Shown here: positions 27,101-36,064 of the stretch, piece by piece
How positions within the stretch are numbered: the stretch's first letter is position 1
Layout: the number at the start of each line of letters is the position of its first letter
NCBI RefSeq assembly: GCF_014174355.1
Contig: NZ_JABEQF010000010.1
Location: 1 to 64,000 of the forward strand
Origin: Gluconacetobacter azotocaptans
GTDB lineage: Bacteria; Pseudomonadota; Alphaproteobacteria; Acetobacterales; Acetobacteraceae
Length of the DNA: 64,000 bases
Direction of reading: 5' to 3'
The notes under the pieces: model-generated
Database searches by the model: none
The model's input: only the letters and a program-made list of their open reading frames with translations
What the model was told of the DNA's origin: nothing
Position numbers and translations under genes: made by a program

Positions 27101-27623
27101 GGAAGACGCGGTCGCCGAGATGCGGGCCGAGAAGGGACGCCGCAAGATCCAGGACCGCGACTGGACGCCCAACATCATCCTGGGCCTGCCTGTCCTGATC
27201 CCCGAAACCTACGTGACCGACCTGCCGGTGCGGCTGGGCCTGTATCGGCGGATCGCCGCCCTGGCGGGCGACGCGGAAATCGAGGCGATGGAGGCCGAAC
27301 TGGTTGATCGCTTCGGCACCCTGCCGGACGAGGTCCGGAACCTTCTGGACGTGGTCGCGATCAAGCGACTGTGCCGCGAGGCCGGTGTGGAACGGCTGGA
27401 AGCCGGGCCGAAGGGCATGGTCATCCAGTTCCGGGGCAATCATTTCGCCAACCCGGGCGGGCTGGTGACGTGGATCGCGACGCAGAAGGACGGCAATGTC
27501 CGCCTGCGCCCGGACCACAAGCTGGCCCTGGTGCGCGAGATGACGAACGCGCAGCGCATTCGTCTGGCCAAGGACACGGTGCTGACTCTCGGCCGGCTGG
27601 CGGGCCAGGAGAAGGCGGCCTGA
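24150..27623 (+). CDS. mfd: Transcription-repair coupling factor
   Basis: A 1157-residue Mfd, full length. The UvrB-like N-terminal domains (about 1-400; GGIFDIFPAGEAEPVRLDLFGDEV) recruit UvrA, the RNA-polymerase interaction domain follows (GDLVVHQDYGIGRYDGLETI), then the RecG-like translocase with VCGDVGFGKTEVALRAAF (Walker A), LLIIDEEQHFGV (Walker B) and LSATPLPRTL. The TRG motif region RGRVGRGKQRGYAYL and a C-terminal autoinhibitory domain (PVLIPETYV) complete it. It removes RNA polymerase stalled at lesions. The start is coupled to sdhE. Confidence 0.97.
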   Translation: MTAVAGSPSPAIAAIWGVPDGYDAFLLARRLGEHGGPVLHVARDDAGMARIGDQLALVAPNAEILRFPAWDCLPYDRVSPNPAIVAERVATLTRLLEPTTAPRVVLTTVGGLVQRVAPRAAFQGQSLTLAAGESLDQAFLVELLVANGYNRTDTVMEPGEFATRGGIFDIFPAGEAEPVRLDLFGDEVENIRRFDPATQRSTERLDRFVMRPVADFSLDQACVSRFRTGWRDLFGPAAAADPIYQHVSDGRRHPGLEHWLPLFHEHLETLIDYLPGASIILAHQAQDVLTARLEMIADHFEARRQPVREGEVPYRPLPPHLMYLDRKGWDGILSGRPVMAFSPFARPDDGPGIDAGGRPGILFARGTGTESRENVFALLETQVRQWAEVGRRTYVTAWSRGSRERIATLLREHGMAVETYEGWTRARDLKPGAIGLLTMGLERGFIADNLAFVSEQDLLGERISRPPRRRKKADQFIAEASEIAEGDLVVHQDYGIGRYDGLETIGVGSAPHDCLRLVYDGNEKLFLPVENIELLSRFGSDQAGVALDKLGGASWQSRKARMKQRIRDMAGELIRTAALRALREAPSLTPAEGLWDEFCARFPFVETEDQSRAIADVLEDMGSGRPMDRLVCGDVGFGKTEVALRAAFVAAMSGAQVAVVVPTTLLARQHFRTFSARFAGLPVTVAQLSRMVTAKDATAVRKGLTDGTVNIVIGTHALLAKTVQFADLELLIIDEEQHFGVAHKEKLKALREDVHVLTLSATPLPRTLQLALTGVREMSLIATPPTDRLAVRTFIMPFDSVVIREAIQRERFRGGQIFCVVPRIEDLDRMATRLHDIVPDARMVQAHGRLSPTDLERVMTEFSDGKYDILLSTNIVESGLDMPAVNTLIIHRADMFGLGQLYQLRGRVGRGKQRGYAYLTWPQTHVLSAAAEKRLEVMQTLDTLGAGFTLASHDLDLRGAGNLLGDEQSGHIREVGIELYQQMLEDAVAEMRAEKGRRKIQDRDWTPNIILGLPVLIPETYVTDLPVRLGLYRRIAALAGDAEIEAMEAELVDRFGTLPDEVRNLLDVVAIKRLCREAGVERLEAGPKGMVIQFRGNHFANPGGLVTWIATQKDGNVRLRPDHKLALVREMTNAQRIRLAKDTVLTLGRLAGQEKAA

Positions 27624-27651
27624 GGACGACAGCACGAAAGGAACAGGCGAC

Positions 27652-28446
27652 ATGAAGATCGATCTGACGGGCAGGACGGCCATCGTCACGGGCTCGACAG
27701 CGGGAATCGGGCTGGCCATCGTGATGGCCCTGGCCGAAACCGGGGCGGAAGTCATCGTGAACGGTCGCGGCCAGGACCGGGTGGACGAGGCCCTGGCCCA
27801 TGTCCGCGCCCGTGTGCCGACGGCGCGGCTGCGCGGGGTCGCGGGCGACCTGGGGACCGAGGCGGGGGTCGACGCCTTCATCCAGGCGGTGCCGCGGGCC
27901 GATATTCTGGTCAATAATCTGGGCATCTTCGAGCAGGTCGAATTTCTGCAGACGCCCGATTCCACCTGGCAGCATTTCTTCGACGTCAACGTCATGAGCG
28001 GCGTCCGCCTGACCCGCCACTATCTGCCGGGGATGGTGGAGGAAAAATGGGGGCGGGTGGTCTTCATCTCCAGCGAATCCGCGCTGAACATTCCGGCGGA
28101 CATGATCGCGTACGGCTTCAGCAAGGCTGCCCAGGTCGCCATCGCCCGTGGACTCGCGGAAAGCGTTCCCGGCACCGGGGTCACCGTCAATTCGGTCCTG
28201 CCCGGCCCGACCCGGACCGAGGGCGTGATGGCGATGTTCGAGCACGCCGCCCGCGAGAGCGGCCGTCCGGTCGCCGAGATCGAGGCCGAGTTCATCCCCG
28301 CGCACCGTCCGACCTCGCTGATCCGCCGCCTGGCCGAGCCGGAGGAGATCGCCAGCATGGTGGCCTATGTCTGTTCGCCGCAGGCGTCGGCGACGACCGG
28401 GGCCACGTTGCGGGTCGAGGGCGGGCTGCTGCGCCACCCCGGCTGA
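27652..28446 (+). CDS. Short-chain dehydrogenase/reductase of unknown substrate
   Basis: A 264-residue classical SDR with the cofactor loop VTGSTAGIGLAI, the NNLG motif and a catalytic triad in ISSESALNIPADMIAYGFSK (Ser, Tyr, Lys). The arginine after the second strand (VNGRGQDRV) suggests NADP preference. It starts 28 bases after mfd, behind a GGAACAGGCGAC ribosome site, and could be cotranscribed with it. The substrate cannot be read from the sequence; 3-oxoacyl-ACP reductase-like and sugar-alcohol specific members look similar. Confidence 0.82.
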   Translation: MKIDLTGRTAIVTGSTAGIGLAIVMALAETGAEVIVNGRGQDRVDEALAHVRARVPTARLRGVAGDLGTEAGVDAFIQAVPRADILVNNLGIFEQVEFLQTPDSTWQHFFDVNVMSGVRLTRHYLPGMVEEKWGRVVFISSESALNIPADMIAYGFSKAAQVAIARGLAESVPGTGVTVNSVLPGPTRTEGVMAMFEHAARESGRPVAEIEAEFIPAHRPTSLIRRLAEPEEIASMVAYVCSPQASATTGATLRVEGGLLRHPG

Positions 28447-28466
28447 GGGAACTCAGCCCCGGAGAC

Positions 28467-29399
28467 TCAACGCAGGGGCAGGGGGATCCGGTTGACGGTC
28501 AAAATTCCTCCCTGCCACGCCACATCCCACGAGGTGTCGTCGGCATCGGCATGATGCCCCACCAGATTGGCCAGGATCAGCGCGGTGGCCACGCGGGTCT
28601 GGCCCATGGCGCGCACGGCCGCGATCAGGTCGGGCAGGTTGCGCATGCTCATGTGCCCGCTTGCCGACGCGGCGTCGGGATTGCCGGTCAGGACCGCCGA
28701 CCCGCTGCCATCCAGGCGCATGTCCGAACGCTGGGCCGACAGGCTGCGAATGGTGACGGGCACGGCGACACCCTGTGTCGGCCGTCCACTGATGGCCGCC
28801 AGAAGCGGGCCGAGGGACCGGGCCGGAATCGAAAAGACCGAACGTGCCTGCTGCGGCAGCAGGGATGACAGGTCGGCCTGACCGTCCGTGGCTGCATCCT
28901 GAATATCGAGGGAGGCCACCACCGGCATGTCCGGCCCGGCGCCCGTCAGGTGCAGATGGATGGCCCGGAACGAAATCCGGGTCGATCCATTGACGATCGT
29001 CGGGTTGGACCAGGCCAGGTCGTAGGACCGGTCTGCCCCCAGCCCGCGCAGGACGGGACGGACGGTGTCGGCGAAATAGCCCGGCGTGCAGCCCGGGGCA
29101 TGGTGGTTGGTCAGCGCCCCCAGCAGCACCACGGATGCCGCATCAAGGATATCGCGGCCGGGCGTGGCAGCCTCGCCGCCCTTGACACTGACGGTGGCGG
29201 CGTGAAGAGAAGGGGGCGCCATGCCGCCGGAAAAGCGCAGGCGATAGCCATGGGCCGTGGCGGCGCTTCCGCCCCCCGCCGGGCTGTCGGCCCCTGCGAC
29301 CGCGCAATCGGCCGGCAGCGGCGCGGCCCTGGCGGATGGAAATATCGCGACGGCGGCGGCCAGAACGACGGCAGGGGAAAGGATTCGCATCTTCATCAT
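28467..29399 (-). CDS. Exported protein of unknown function, possibly DUF2125-like
   Basis: A 310-residue protein with a clear signal peptide (MRILSPAVVLAAAVAIFPSARAAP). The mature part is rich in beta-strand patterns (YRLRFSGGM, TVSVKGG, MRLDGSGSAVLTG) and ends DVAWQGGILTVNRIPLPLR. The last block resembles the ends of DUF2125/AsmA-like periplasmic proteins of Alphaproteobacteria, but this is only a resemblance. The start is either of two adjacent ATGs at 29394-29399; no strong ribosome site is seen. It is convergent with the SDR gene. Confidence 0.6.
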   Translation of the reverse strand: MMKMRILSPAVVLAAAVAIFPSARAAPLPADCAVAGADSPAGGGSAATAHGYRLRFSGGMAPPSLHAATVSVKGGEAATPGRDILDAASVVLLGALTNHHAPGCTPGYFADTVRPVLRGLGADRSYDLAWSNPTIVNGSTRISFRAIHLHLTGAGPDMPVVASLDIQDAATDGQADLSSLLPQQARSVFSIPARSLGPLLAAISGRPTQGVAVPVTIRSLSAQRSDMRLDGSGSAVLTGNPDAASASGHMSMRNLPDLIAAVRAMGQTRVATALILANLVGHHADADDTSWDVAWQGGILTVNRIPLPLR

Positions 29400-29530
29400 C
29401 TCGGCCAGACAGTGACGCGACCGCGTCCATAAGGCAATTTGGCATGAGAGTATGGCGGCCCGGAGGCGATAGCCCGTCGGCCAGCCGATGTTCCAACGTG
29501 CTTTCTTCTACTGCCCCGGGGCCCCCATCG

Positions 29531-30526
29531 ATGCTCAAGCCGGATCCGTTTCTGCTCAGCCTTATCTGCACCGTCATTCTGGCAACGATCGTGCCGTGTC
29601 ATGGCGCCGCCGTGCCGGTATTCCAGGATCTGGCGATCGCGGTCATCGCGCTGATGTTCTTCATGCAGGGCGCCCGCCTGTCGCGCGACGCGGTGCTGGG
29701 CGGCATCGTGAACTGGCGGCTGCATCTGGCGATACTGCTGTGCACGTTCGCCGTGTTTCCCGTGCTGGGGCTGGGACTGCACGCGCTGTTCCCCAACCTG
29801 CTGGAACCTTCGGTCTGGCTGGGCATCCTGTTTCTGTGCTGCCTGCCGTCCACCGTGCAGTCGTCCATCGCGTTCACCTCCATCGCCCGTGGCAATGTCC
29901 CGGCGGCGGTCTGCGCGGCCACCACATCCAATATCGTCGGAATTTTCATCACCCCGGTGCTGACGGGGCTGGTGCTTGCCCGGCATGGCGCCTCGGCCGG
30001 GCATGGCGGCGTGCTGGCGATCATGACGCAGTTGCTGCTGCCCTTCATCCTGGGGCAGGTGCTCCAGCCCTGGCTGGGGGCGTGGGCGCACCGCAACAAG
30101 AAGCTGCTGTCGATGAGCGACCGCGGATCGATCCTGATCGTGGTCTACACCGCGTTCAGCGAGGCCGTGGTCCAGGGCCTGTGGCACACGCTGCCGCTGT
30201 CGCAGATCGGCCTGGTGCTGGTCGTCGACGGCGTCCTGCTGGCACTGGTGCTGCTGGCGACCACGCTGGGCAGCCGCGTGCTGGGCTTTCCCAAGGATGA
30301 CGAGATCGCCATCGTCTTCTGCGGGTCGAAAAAGACGCTGGCATCGGGCGTGCCGATGGCCAACGTGCTGTTCGCACCGAGCACCGTCGGCCTGGTGGTG
30401 CTGCCCCTGATGATCTACCACCAGATCCAGCTTTTCGTCTGCGCGATGCTGGCACGGCGCTACGCGGCGGCGCAGGACGCGGCCGGAAGCGCGGGTCGCG
30501 CCACGCCCCCGCTGACGTCGCGATAG
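29531..30526 (+). CDS. Bile acid:sodium symporter-like transporter (SBF/PF13593 type)
   Basis: A 331-residue integral membrane protein with nine or ten helices of the BASS/SBF fold. Recognisable blocks are FFMQGARLSRDAVLGGIVNW (helix 2), LPSTVQSSIAFTSIARGN (the discontinuous, ion-binding helix) and IVFCGSKKTLASGVPMANVLF near the C-terminus. This is the YfeH-like branch, whose natural substrate is unknown; it is not the true bile acid carrier. The frame is open upstream, but ATG 29531 starts the homologous part. It is divergent from the exported unknown gene. Confidence 0.85.
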   Translation: MLKPDPFLLSLICTVILATIVPCHGAAVPVFQDLAIAVIALMFFMQGARLSRDAVLGGIVNWRLHLAILLCTFAVFPVLGLGLHALFPNLLEPSVWLGILFLCCLPSTVQSSIAFTSIARGNVPAAVCAATTSNIVGIFITPVLTGLVLARHGASAGHGGVLAIMTQLLLPFILGQVLQPWLGAWAHRNKKLLSMSDRGSILIVVYTAFSEAVVQGLWHTLPLSQIGLVLVVDGVLLALVLLATTLGSRVLGFPKDDEIAIVFCGSKKTLASGVPMANVLFAPSTVGLVVLPLMIYHQIQLFVCAMLARRYAAAQDAAGSAGRATPPLTSR

Positions 30527-30539
30527 GCCCGGCGCGCGG

Positions 30540-31337
30540 TCAGGCCGGTCCGAAGAAGCCGGCCAATGCGCCGGCCAGGGCCTGCGGCGCCTCCTCGGGG
30601 ACGTAGTAGCCGCAGTCCAGTTCCAGGCCCGTCACGCTGCCGCCCATATAGGGACGCCAGAGATCGCAGGGATCGTACCAGCCGCCGATCCGGCCATGGC
30701 GCGACCACACCACCAGCACCGGGCACTGGATCCGCATGGTGCCCGGATAGGGCGGAAAGTGGGAATGTCCCGTGCTTCCCGGGGCCTGCCCTGGGGAGGC
30801 CTCCAGATAGTCCGCCACCGCCGAGGGGTTGAACGGCCCCGGCGCATCACCGTCCGGCTGCGTCCATTCGTCGGGAATCGCAACCGTCGTTGATTCCGGC
30901 TTGGGATGAAGCTGGGCGAACCAGCACGCCTGATAGCGCGAGAGTTCGAACGCCAGATCGGCACGGCCGTGATGGCCGGGCGAGGGGATGCATTCGATTT
31001 CCGCCAGGCGGCTGATCCGGTCGGGCGCGGCGGCGGCGGCATAGGCGCCGACATGCCCACCCGTACCGTGCCCCGCGATGGACAGGGTCTGGTGCCCCAG
31101 CGCGGTGGCCAGGGCCAGCAGATGGCGCGCCTGGGCGGCGAAATCGCTGTCCGAGGGCAGGTCGGGACAGACCACCGTGTGCGTGGCGGCCAGCAGGGGC
31201 GCCACCTCATGCCATGCGGCGTGGCTCTGCATCCGTCCGTGCAGCAGCACCAGCAGGGGGCCGCTGCCGCCGATCCGCGCGCGGCAGCGGGTGGTGCCCC
31301 ACGCCAGTTCCGTCAGTTCGAGTTGGCCAAAAAACAT
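30540..31337 (-). CDS. Alpha/beta hydrolase-fold protein lacking catalytic residues (putative pseudoenzyme)
   Basis: A 265-residue alpha/beta-hydrolase. The oxyanion-loop block LLVLLHGRMQSHAAW is normal and the overall pattern resembles haloacetate dehalogenase/epoxide hydrolase relatives. The nucleophile elbow reads AGHGTGGHVGAYA where relatives have GHDxGG or GHSxG, so the nucleophile is Gly. In the usual histidine block the sequence is DCGYYVPEEAP where relatives have GHxxPEE, so the catalytic His is Tyr. The fold-forming residues are kept. It is probably non-catalytic or uses other chemistry. It is convergent with the transporter gene, 13 bases apart. Confidence 0.75.
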   Translation of the reverse strand: MFFGQLELTELAWGTTRCRARIGGSGPLLVLLHGRMQSHAAWHEVAPLLAATHTVVCPDLPSDSDFAAQARHLLALATALGHQTLSIAGHGTGGHVGAYAAAAAPDRISRLAEIECIPSPGHHGRADLAFELSRYQACWFAQLHPKPESTTVAIPDEWTQPDGDAPGPFNPSAVADYLEASPGQAPGSTGHSHFPPYPGTMRIQCPVLVVWSRHGRIGGWYDPCDLWRPYMGGSVTGLELDCGYYVPEEAPQALAGALAGFFGPA

Positions 31338-31454
31338 GGAAGATCCACAAAAGACACGGGCCGATTATAAGGGCATTATCCGACAATGGACAGAACCGGG
31401 TGCGTCGCCCGGATCGCATAGCCTGTCACTCAGGCAAAAGGATGGCGGGAGCGC

Positions 31455-32888
31455 ATGACCGGACTGGACCCCGAGAACTGGGACGAACTGCGGGGCCTGG
31501 GGCACCGGATGCTGGACGACATGATCGACCGGCTGGCGACGCAGCGGGACCGGCCAGTCTGGCGCCCCATGCCCGACGCCGCCCGCGCGGCGCTGCGGAC
31601 CGGCCTGCCGGTCGAGCCGACCCCGCCCGAGGCCCTGTACGATCGTTTCAGCGACCTGATCGCGCCCTATGCCACCGGCAACACCCATCCCGGCTTCATG
31701 GGGTGGGTGCATGGGGGTGGTACTGCGGTCGGCATGCTGGCCGAACTGCTGGCCGGCGGCCTGAACGCGAATTGCGGCGGCCGCGACCATGCGCCGATCG
31801 AAGTTGAGCGCGAGGTGATCCGCTGGGCCGCCGACATGCTGGGCTTCCCCCCGGACTGCTCCGGCCTGCTGGTCACGGGGTCGTCGATGGCGAACATGAT
31901 CGCCGTCATCACCGCCAGCCGGGCCACACCCGACGGACAGGCGCTGCGCCGGACGGGAGTCGGTGGACGCCGGCTGGTCGGATATGCCGCCGCCACCGCC
32001 CATGGCTGCATCGCCCGCGCGTTCGACCTTGCCGGGCTGGGGACCGACGCCCTGCGGATCATCCCCGTGGACGATCGTCATCGCATGGACCTGCCCGCGC
32101 TACGCGCCGCGATCCGGTCGGACCGCGACAGCGGGGCCGAACCGTTCATCGTGATCGGCACGGCCGGAACCGTCGATACCGGCGCGATCGACGATCTGGA
32201 CGGGATCGCCGACATCGCCCGGCGGGATGGGCTGTGGTTTCACGTCGACGGCGCCTTCGGCGCGCTGGCCATGCTGTCGCCGGACCTGCGCCCGGCCCTG
32301 TGTGGGCTGGAACGTGCCGACAGCGTGGCGTTCGATTTCCATAAATGGGCGCAGGTGCCCTACGACGCCGGCTGCATCCTGGTGCGCGAACCGGGGCGGC
32401 AGGCGGCGGCCTTCGCACAGTCCCTGGCCTATCTGTCGCGCGAGGACCGGGGCCTGGCGGGAAACGCGCCATGGTTCTGCGACCTGGGGCCCGACCTGTC
32501 GCGTGGCTTTCGCGCCTTGAAGGTCTGGATGACGCTGGGCACCTACGGCACGGCCCGCATGGGGCGCATGGTCGATGCCTGCTGCGCCGTGGCGCGTCAC
32601 CTTGCCGAGCGGGTGGAACGCGAACCCATGCTGGAACTGCTGGCCCCGGTCACTCTGAACATCGTCTGCTTCCGGGTTCGCGTGGCAGGTACGGACCTGG
32701 ACGCGCTGAACGGCGAACTGGTCAAGGATCTGCATGAATCCGGTGTCGCCGCACCATCGACCACCATGGTCGGCGGGGTGAAGGCGATCCGTGCCGCGAT
32801 CGTCAACCACAGGACCGTGCCGGGAGATGTCGACCGGATGGTGGATGAAGTGCTGCGCCTGACCGGGCTGCGGCACGAGGCGATCTAG
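31455..32888 (+). CDS. PLP-dependent group II decarboxylase (aromatic-L-amino-acid decarboxylase family)
   Basis: A 477-residue fold-type I PLP enzyme. The family motif THPGFMGWVHGGGTAVGMLAE lies at about 75-95, LLVTGSSMANM contacts the cofactor phosphate, WFHVDGAFGA holds the aspartate that pairs with the pyridine nitrogen, and FDFHKWAQVPYDAG carries the Schiff-base lysine. Family members decarboxylate tryptophan, DOPA, glutamate, aspartate or 2,4-diaminobutyrate, and some are aldehyde synthases; the substrate is not clear. The ATG at 31455 has GGCGGGAGCGC upstream. The gene appears to stand alone. Confidence 0.85.
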   Translation: MTGLDPENWDELRGLGHRMLDDMIDRLATQRDRPVWRPMPDAARAALRTGLPVEPTPPEALYDRFSDLIAPYATGNTHPGFMGWVHGGGTAVGMLAELLAGGLNANCGGRDHAPIEVEREVIRWAADMLGFPPDCSGLLVTGSSMANMIAVITASRATPDGQALRRTGVGGRRLVGYAAATAHGCIARAFDLAGLGTDALRIIPVDDRHRMDLPALRAAIRSDRDSGAEPFIVIGTAGTVDTGAIDDLDGIADIARRDGLWFHVDGAFGALAMLSPDLRPALCGLERADSVAFDFHKWAQVPYDAGCILVREPGRQAAAFAQSLAYLSREDRGLAGNAPWFCDLGPDLSRGFRALKVWMTLGTYGTARMGRMVDACCAVARHLAERVEREPMLELLAPVTLNIVCFRVRVAGTDLDALNGELVKDLHESGVAAPSTTMVGGVKAIRAAIVNHRTVPGDVDRMVDEVLRLTGLRHEAI

Positions 32889-32901
32889 GCCCGCAGGACA
32901 G

Positions 32902-33000
32902 GTCGGGCGTTGCCCGAACCCACCAGGGCCTGAGGCCCTGGACCCCGGTCATGGACAACAGATGGGTTGCCACTGGCCGGTGGCCTTTGGCGGGTTTCAG
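32902..33000 (+). repeat. Dispersed palindromic intergenic repeat, copy 2
   Basis: The plus strand matches the minus-strand reading of copy 1 (19305-19395): GTCGGGC-TTGCCCGAACCC, the CCAGGGCCTGAGGCCCTGG hairpin, GGACCCC, then after a divergent middle the end block CTTTGGCGGG-TTCAG. The distal end of the repeat overlaps the last codons and stop of cobT. Confidence 0.75.
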
Positions 33001-34901
33001 GCCACGCGCCGCCGCCCCGCCGCCGCCGCTTTTTCGTCGAACAGTTCGGACAGTTTCTGCATCATCGTGCCGCCCAGTTCCTCGGCGTCGGTGATCGTCA
33101 CCGCCCGCCGGTAATAGCGGGTCACGTCGTGGCCGATGCCGATGGCCACCAGTTCGATGGCGCTGCGTCCCTCGATCTGCGCGATGACCTCGCGCAGGTG
33201 GGATTCGAGATATGACCCCGGATTGACCGACAGCGTGCTGTCGTCCACCGGCGCTCCGTCGGAAATGACCATCAGGATCTTGCGGCTTTCGGGCCGCCCC
33301 TGAAGCCGCCGCCACGCCCACAGCAGGGCTTCGCCGTCGATATTTTCCTTCAGCAGCCCTTCGCGCAGCATCAGGCCCAGATTCTTCCGCGCCCGCCGCC
33401 AGGGCATGTCGGCCGCCTTGTAGACGATGTGCCGCAGGTCGTTCAGCCGCCCCGGATTGCGTGGCTTGCCGTTCGCGACCCAGCGCTCGCGGCTCTGCCC
33501 GCCTTTCCAGGCGCGGGTGGTGAATCCCAGCACTTCGACCTTCACGGCGCAGCGTTCCAGCGTCCGGGCCATGATATCGCCGCACATCGCGGCGACCGAA
33601 ATCGGCCGCCCGCGCATCGAACCCGAATTGTCGATCAGCAGCGTGACGACGGTATCCCGGAAATCGGTATCCCGTTCATGCTTGTAGGACAGCGACAGAG
33701 TGGGATTGACCACCACCCGCGACAGCCGGCCCGCATCGAGGATGCCTTCTTCAAGGTCGAATTCCCATGCCCGCGTCTGCTGGGCCAGCAGGCGCCGCTG
33801 CAACCGGTTGGCCAGCCGCGACACCACGCCCTGCAGGCTGACCAGCTGCTGGTCCAACTGCTGCCGCAGGCGCGACAATTCATCGGCGTCGCACAGATCC
33901 TCGGCTCCGACTTCCTCGTCGAAGGCGGTGGTGTAGGCGTGATAGGCCAGGGCCGGGTCGGGGCCCTCATGGTCCTCGCCCGCACGTGGCCCACCGGCCT
34001 GGTCGGACCCGGACGCCGTACCGGATTCCGACTCGTCCGCGTCATCGTCGCCCACCCCGGCGCCCTGCGCCATCTGGGGTTGCAGGCCGGTTTCGTCCTC
34101 TTCCTGGCCGGTGCCGTCTTCATCTTGTTGCTGTGGCTTTTCGGGGGCCTCGCCCGGTTCTTCCTCGGCCTGGTCGGAGGGGGCGCTGTCGTCGCCTTCG
34201 GGGCTGTCCTCGATTTCGGCCTCGCCCTCGATCAACTCGCAGGCCACCAGCAGGCGCCGCGCGGCACGGGCGAACGCCGCCTGGTCATCCTGGGTCGCGG
34301 CCATGTCGTCCAGCGCACGGCGGGCCGCCGCGCCCAGATGGTCACGCCATTTGTCGGCGATGCCCCGCATGAAATCGGGGACCGGCTCGCCCGACAGGCG
34401 CTCGCGGGCCAGAAGACCCAACGCCGTCTGGACCGGCAGCTGGTCGATCGACTGCGCCTTGTCGTAGCCGCTGTCGCGATAGTCCTGCGCCAGCCGCTCG
34501 CGCAGGTTGGCGGCGACGCCGGCCATGTAGCGCGCGCCGACGCTTTCCACCCGCGCCTGTTCCAACACGTCGTACGCAACACGCGCGTCACCCGGGTCGG
34601 GGCGGACGGAATCGTGGATGGCCTGGTTGTGGTGACGCAGTTGCAAGGCCGCAGCGTCGGCCGCGCCCCGCAGCCGGCGGACATCGGCCTCGGGCAGTTG
34701 CAGGCCCGGCTGGGGCAGTCGGACATGATCGCCGGTCAGCGCCCCCGTCGGCGGGATAGGCCCGCTTTGGAACGTGACTTCAGTGGTGGGCCGGCCGCCC
34801 ATGGCCCGGACTGCGCCGACGGTGGCGCGCTTGAAGGCATCGGCGCGCTCCGTCGTCGCGTTGACGTACCTGTGACGGTTGTTGTCTTTCCTGTCCGGCA
34901 T
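32997..34901 (-). CDS. cobT: Cobaltochelatase subunit CobT
   Basis: A 634-residue CobT, the von Willebrand-type subunit that with CobS forms the ATPase part of aerobic cobaltochelatase (cobalt insertion in cobalamin synthesis). The start [27 protein letters not shown] is conserved; the frame is open further upstream. A long acidic, Glu/Gln/Asp-rich stretch covers about 220-320. The VWA domain holds the MIDAS motif [13 protein letters not shown], and the C-terminal [11 protein letters not shown] is typical. cobN is not in the window. The stop codon lies in a dispersed repeat. cobS ends 17 bases upstream, so the genes are cotranscribed. Confidence 0.93.
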   Translation of the reverse strand: MPDRKDNNRHRYVNATTERADAFKRATVGAVRAMGGRPTTEVTFQSGPIPPTGALTGDHVRLPQPGLQLPEADVRRLRGAADAAALQLRHHNQAIHDSVRPDPGDARVAYDVLEQARVESVGARYMAGVAANLRERLAQDYRDSGYDKAQSIDQLPVQTALGLLARERLSGEPVPDFMRGIADKWRDHLGAAARRALDDMAATQDDQAAFARAARRLLVACELIEGEAEIEDSPEGDDSAPSDQAEEEPGEAPEKPQQQDEDGTGQEEDETGLQPQMAQGAGVGDDDADESESGTASGSDQAGGPRAGEDHEGPDPALAYHAYTTAFDEEVGAEDLCDADELSRLRQQLDQQLVSLQGVVSRLANRLQRRLLAQQTRAWEFDLEEGILDAGRLSRVVVNPTLSLSYKHERDTDFRDTVVTLLIDNSGSMRGRPISVAAMCGDIMARTLERCAVKVEVLGFTTRAWKGGQSRERWVANGKPRNPGRLNDLRHIVYKAADMPWRRARKNLGLMLREGLLKENIDGEALLWAWRRLQGRPESRKILMVISDGAPVDDSTLSVNPGSYLESHLREVIAQIEGRSAIELVAIGIGHDVTRYYRRAVTITDAEELGGTMMQKLSELFDEKAAAAGRRRVA

Positions 34902-34918
34902 GCGTCCGCCCTGCTCGG

Positions 34919-35950
34919 TCAGCGCGCCCGCAACGCCGTCCCGACCGGATCGACGTTGAAGCAGCGCTGGTAATATTCGGCCACGATGGGGCGTTCCGCT
35001 TCGTCGCACTTGTTCAGAAACGACACGCGGAATGCGAATTCCAGATCTTGGAAGATCCGGTAATTTTCCGCCCAACTGATGACGGTGCGGGGGGACATGA
35101 CGGTGGAAATATCCCCGGCGATGAAGCCCGAGCGCGTCAGGTCGGCCAGCGCCACCATGCTTTCGATCCGCTTGCGGCCCGGGGCGTCGCTGGCATCGAC
35201 AGCCATCTTGGCCATGATGATCGCGGTTTCCTCGGCATGGGGCAGGTAATTCAGGGTGGTCACGATGTTCCAGCGGTCCATCTGGCCCTGATTGATCTGC
35301 TGGGTGCCGTGATACAGGCCCGTGGTATCCCCCAGGCCGACCGTGTTGGCCGTGGCGAACAGCCGGAAGAAGGGATGGGGCCGGATGACGCGGTTCTGGT
35401 CCAGCAGGGTCAGGTGGCCTTCGATTTCCAGCACGCGCTGGATGACGAACATGACGTCCGGCCGACCGGCGTCGTATTCGTCGAAGACCAGCGCGCAGGG
35501 GTGCTGCAGGCCCCAGGGCAGCAGGCCCTCGCGGAATTCCGTCACCTGCATGCCGTCGCGCAGGACGATGGCGTCCTTCCCGATCAGGTCGATGCGCGAG
35601 ATATGGCTGTCAAGGTTGATGCGCACGCACGGCCAGTTCAGCCGCGACGCCACCTGTTCGATATGCGACGACTTGCCCGTGCCATGATACCCCTGGATCA
35701 TGACCCGCCGGTTGAACGCGAACCCGGCCAGGATGGCCAGCGTGGTGTCATGGTCGAACCGGTAGGTCGGATCGGCGTCGGGCACATGATCGGTCCGTAC
35801 CGAAAAGGCGGGCACCTGCAGGTCGCTGTCGATGCCGAAGACATCGCGCGCCGAAACCATGCGATCGGGGGCGGACAGGACCGAGATCGGCGGAAGCGTG
35901 TCTCCGTTCTCGGCTACGGATCCGGCGGTCAGGGTGGCTAAATCATTCAT
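34919..35950 (-). CDS. cobS: Cobaltochelatase subunit CobS
   Basis: An AAA+ ATPase of about 343 residues that forms hexamers with CobT. Walker A is [12 protein letters not shown], Walker [15 protein letters not shown], sensor region [17 protein letters not shown], and the substrate-facing block [13 protein letters not shown] lies near the N-terminus. I place the start at ATG 35948-35950 ([11 protein letters not shown]); the frame opens further to ATG 36020-36022, and GTG 35966 is another option. None has a strong ribosome site. Order J protein-cobS-cobT is a conserved alphaproteobacterial block. Confidence 0.92.
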   Translation of the reverse strand: MNDLATLTAGSVAENGDTLPPISVLSAPDRMVSARDVFGIDSDLQVPAFSVRTDHVPDADPTYRFDHDTTLAILAGFAFNRRVMIQGYHGTGKSSHIEQVASRLNWPCVRINLDSHISRIDLIGKDAIVLRDGMQVTEFREGLLPWGLQHPCALVFDEYDAGRPDVMFVIQRVLEIEGHLTLLDQNRVIRPHPFFRLFATANTVGLGDTTGLYHGTQQINQGQMDRWNIVTTLNYLPHAEETAIIMAKMAVDASDAPGRKRIESMVALADLTRSGFIAGDISTVMSPRTVISWAENYRIFQDLEFAFRVSFLNKCDEAERPIVAEYYQRCFNVDPVGTALRAR

Positions 35951-36064
35951 CAGGATGGCATCCGTCACGGCTGGTTCGTCCCGGCGGCGTCGCAATGCGG
36001 GGAATGCGACGGGACGCTTCATCTTCTCGGGGGAGTATAGACCGGATCGGCCGCGTGGCCATGC

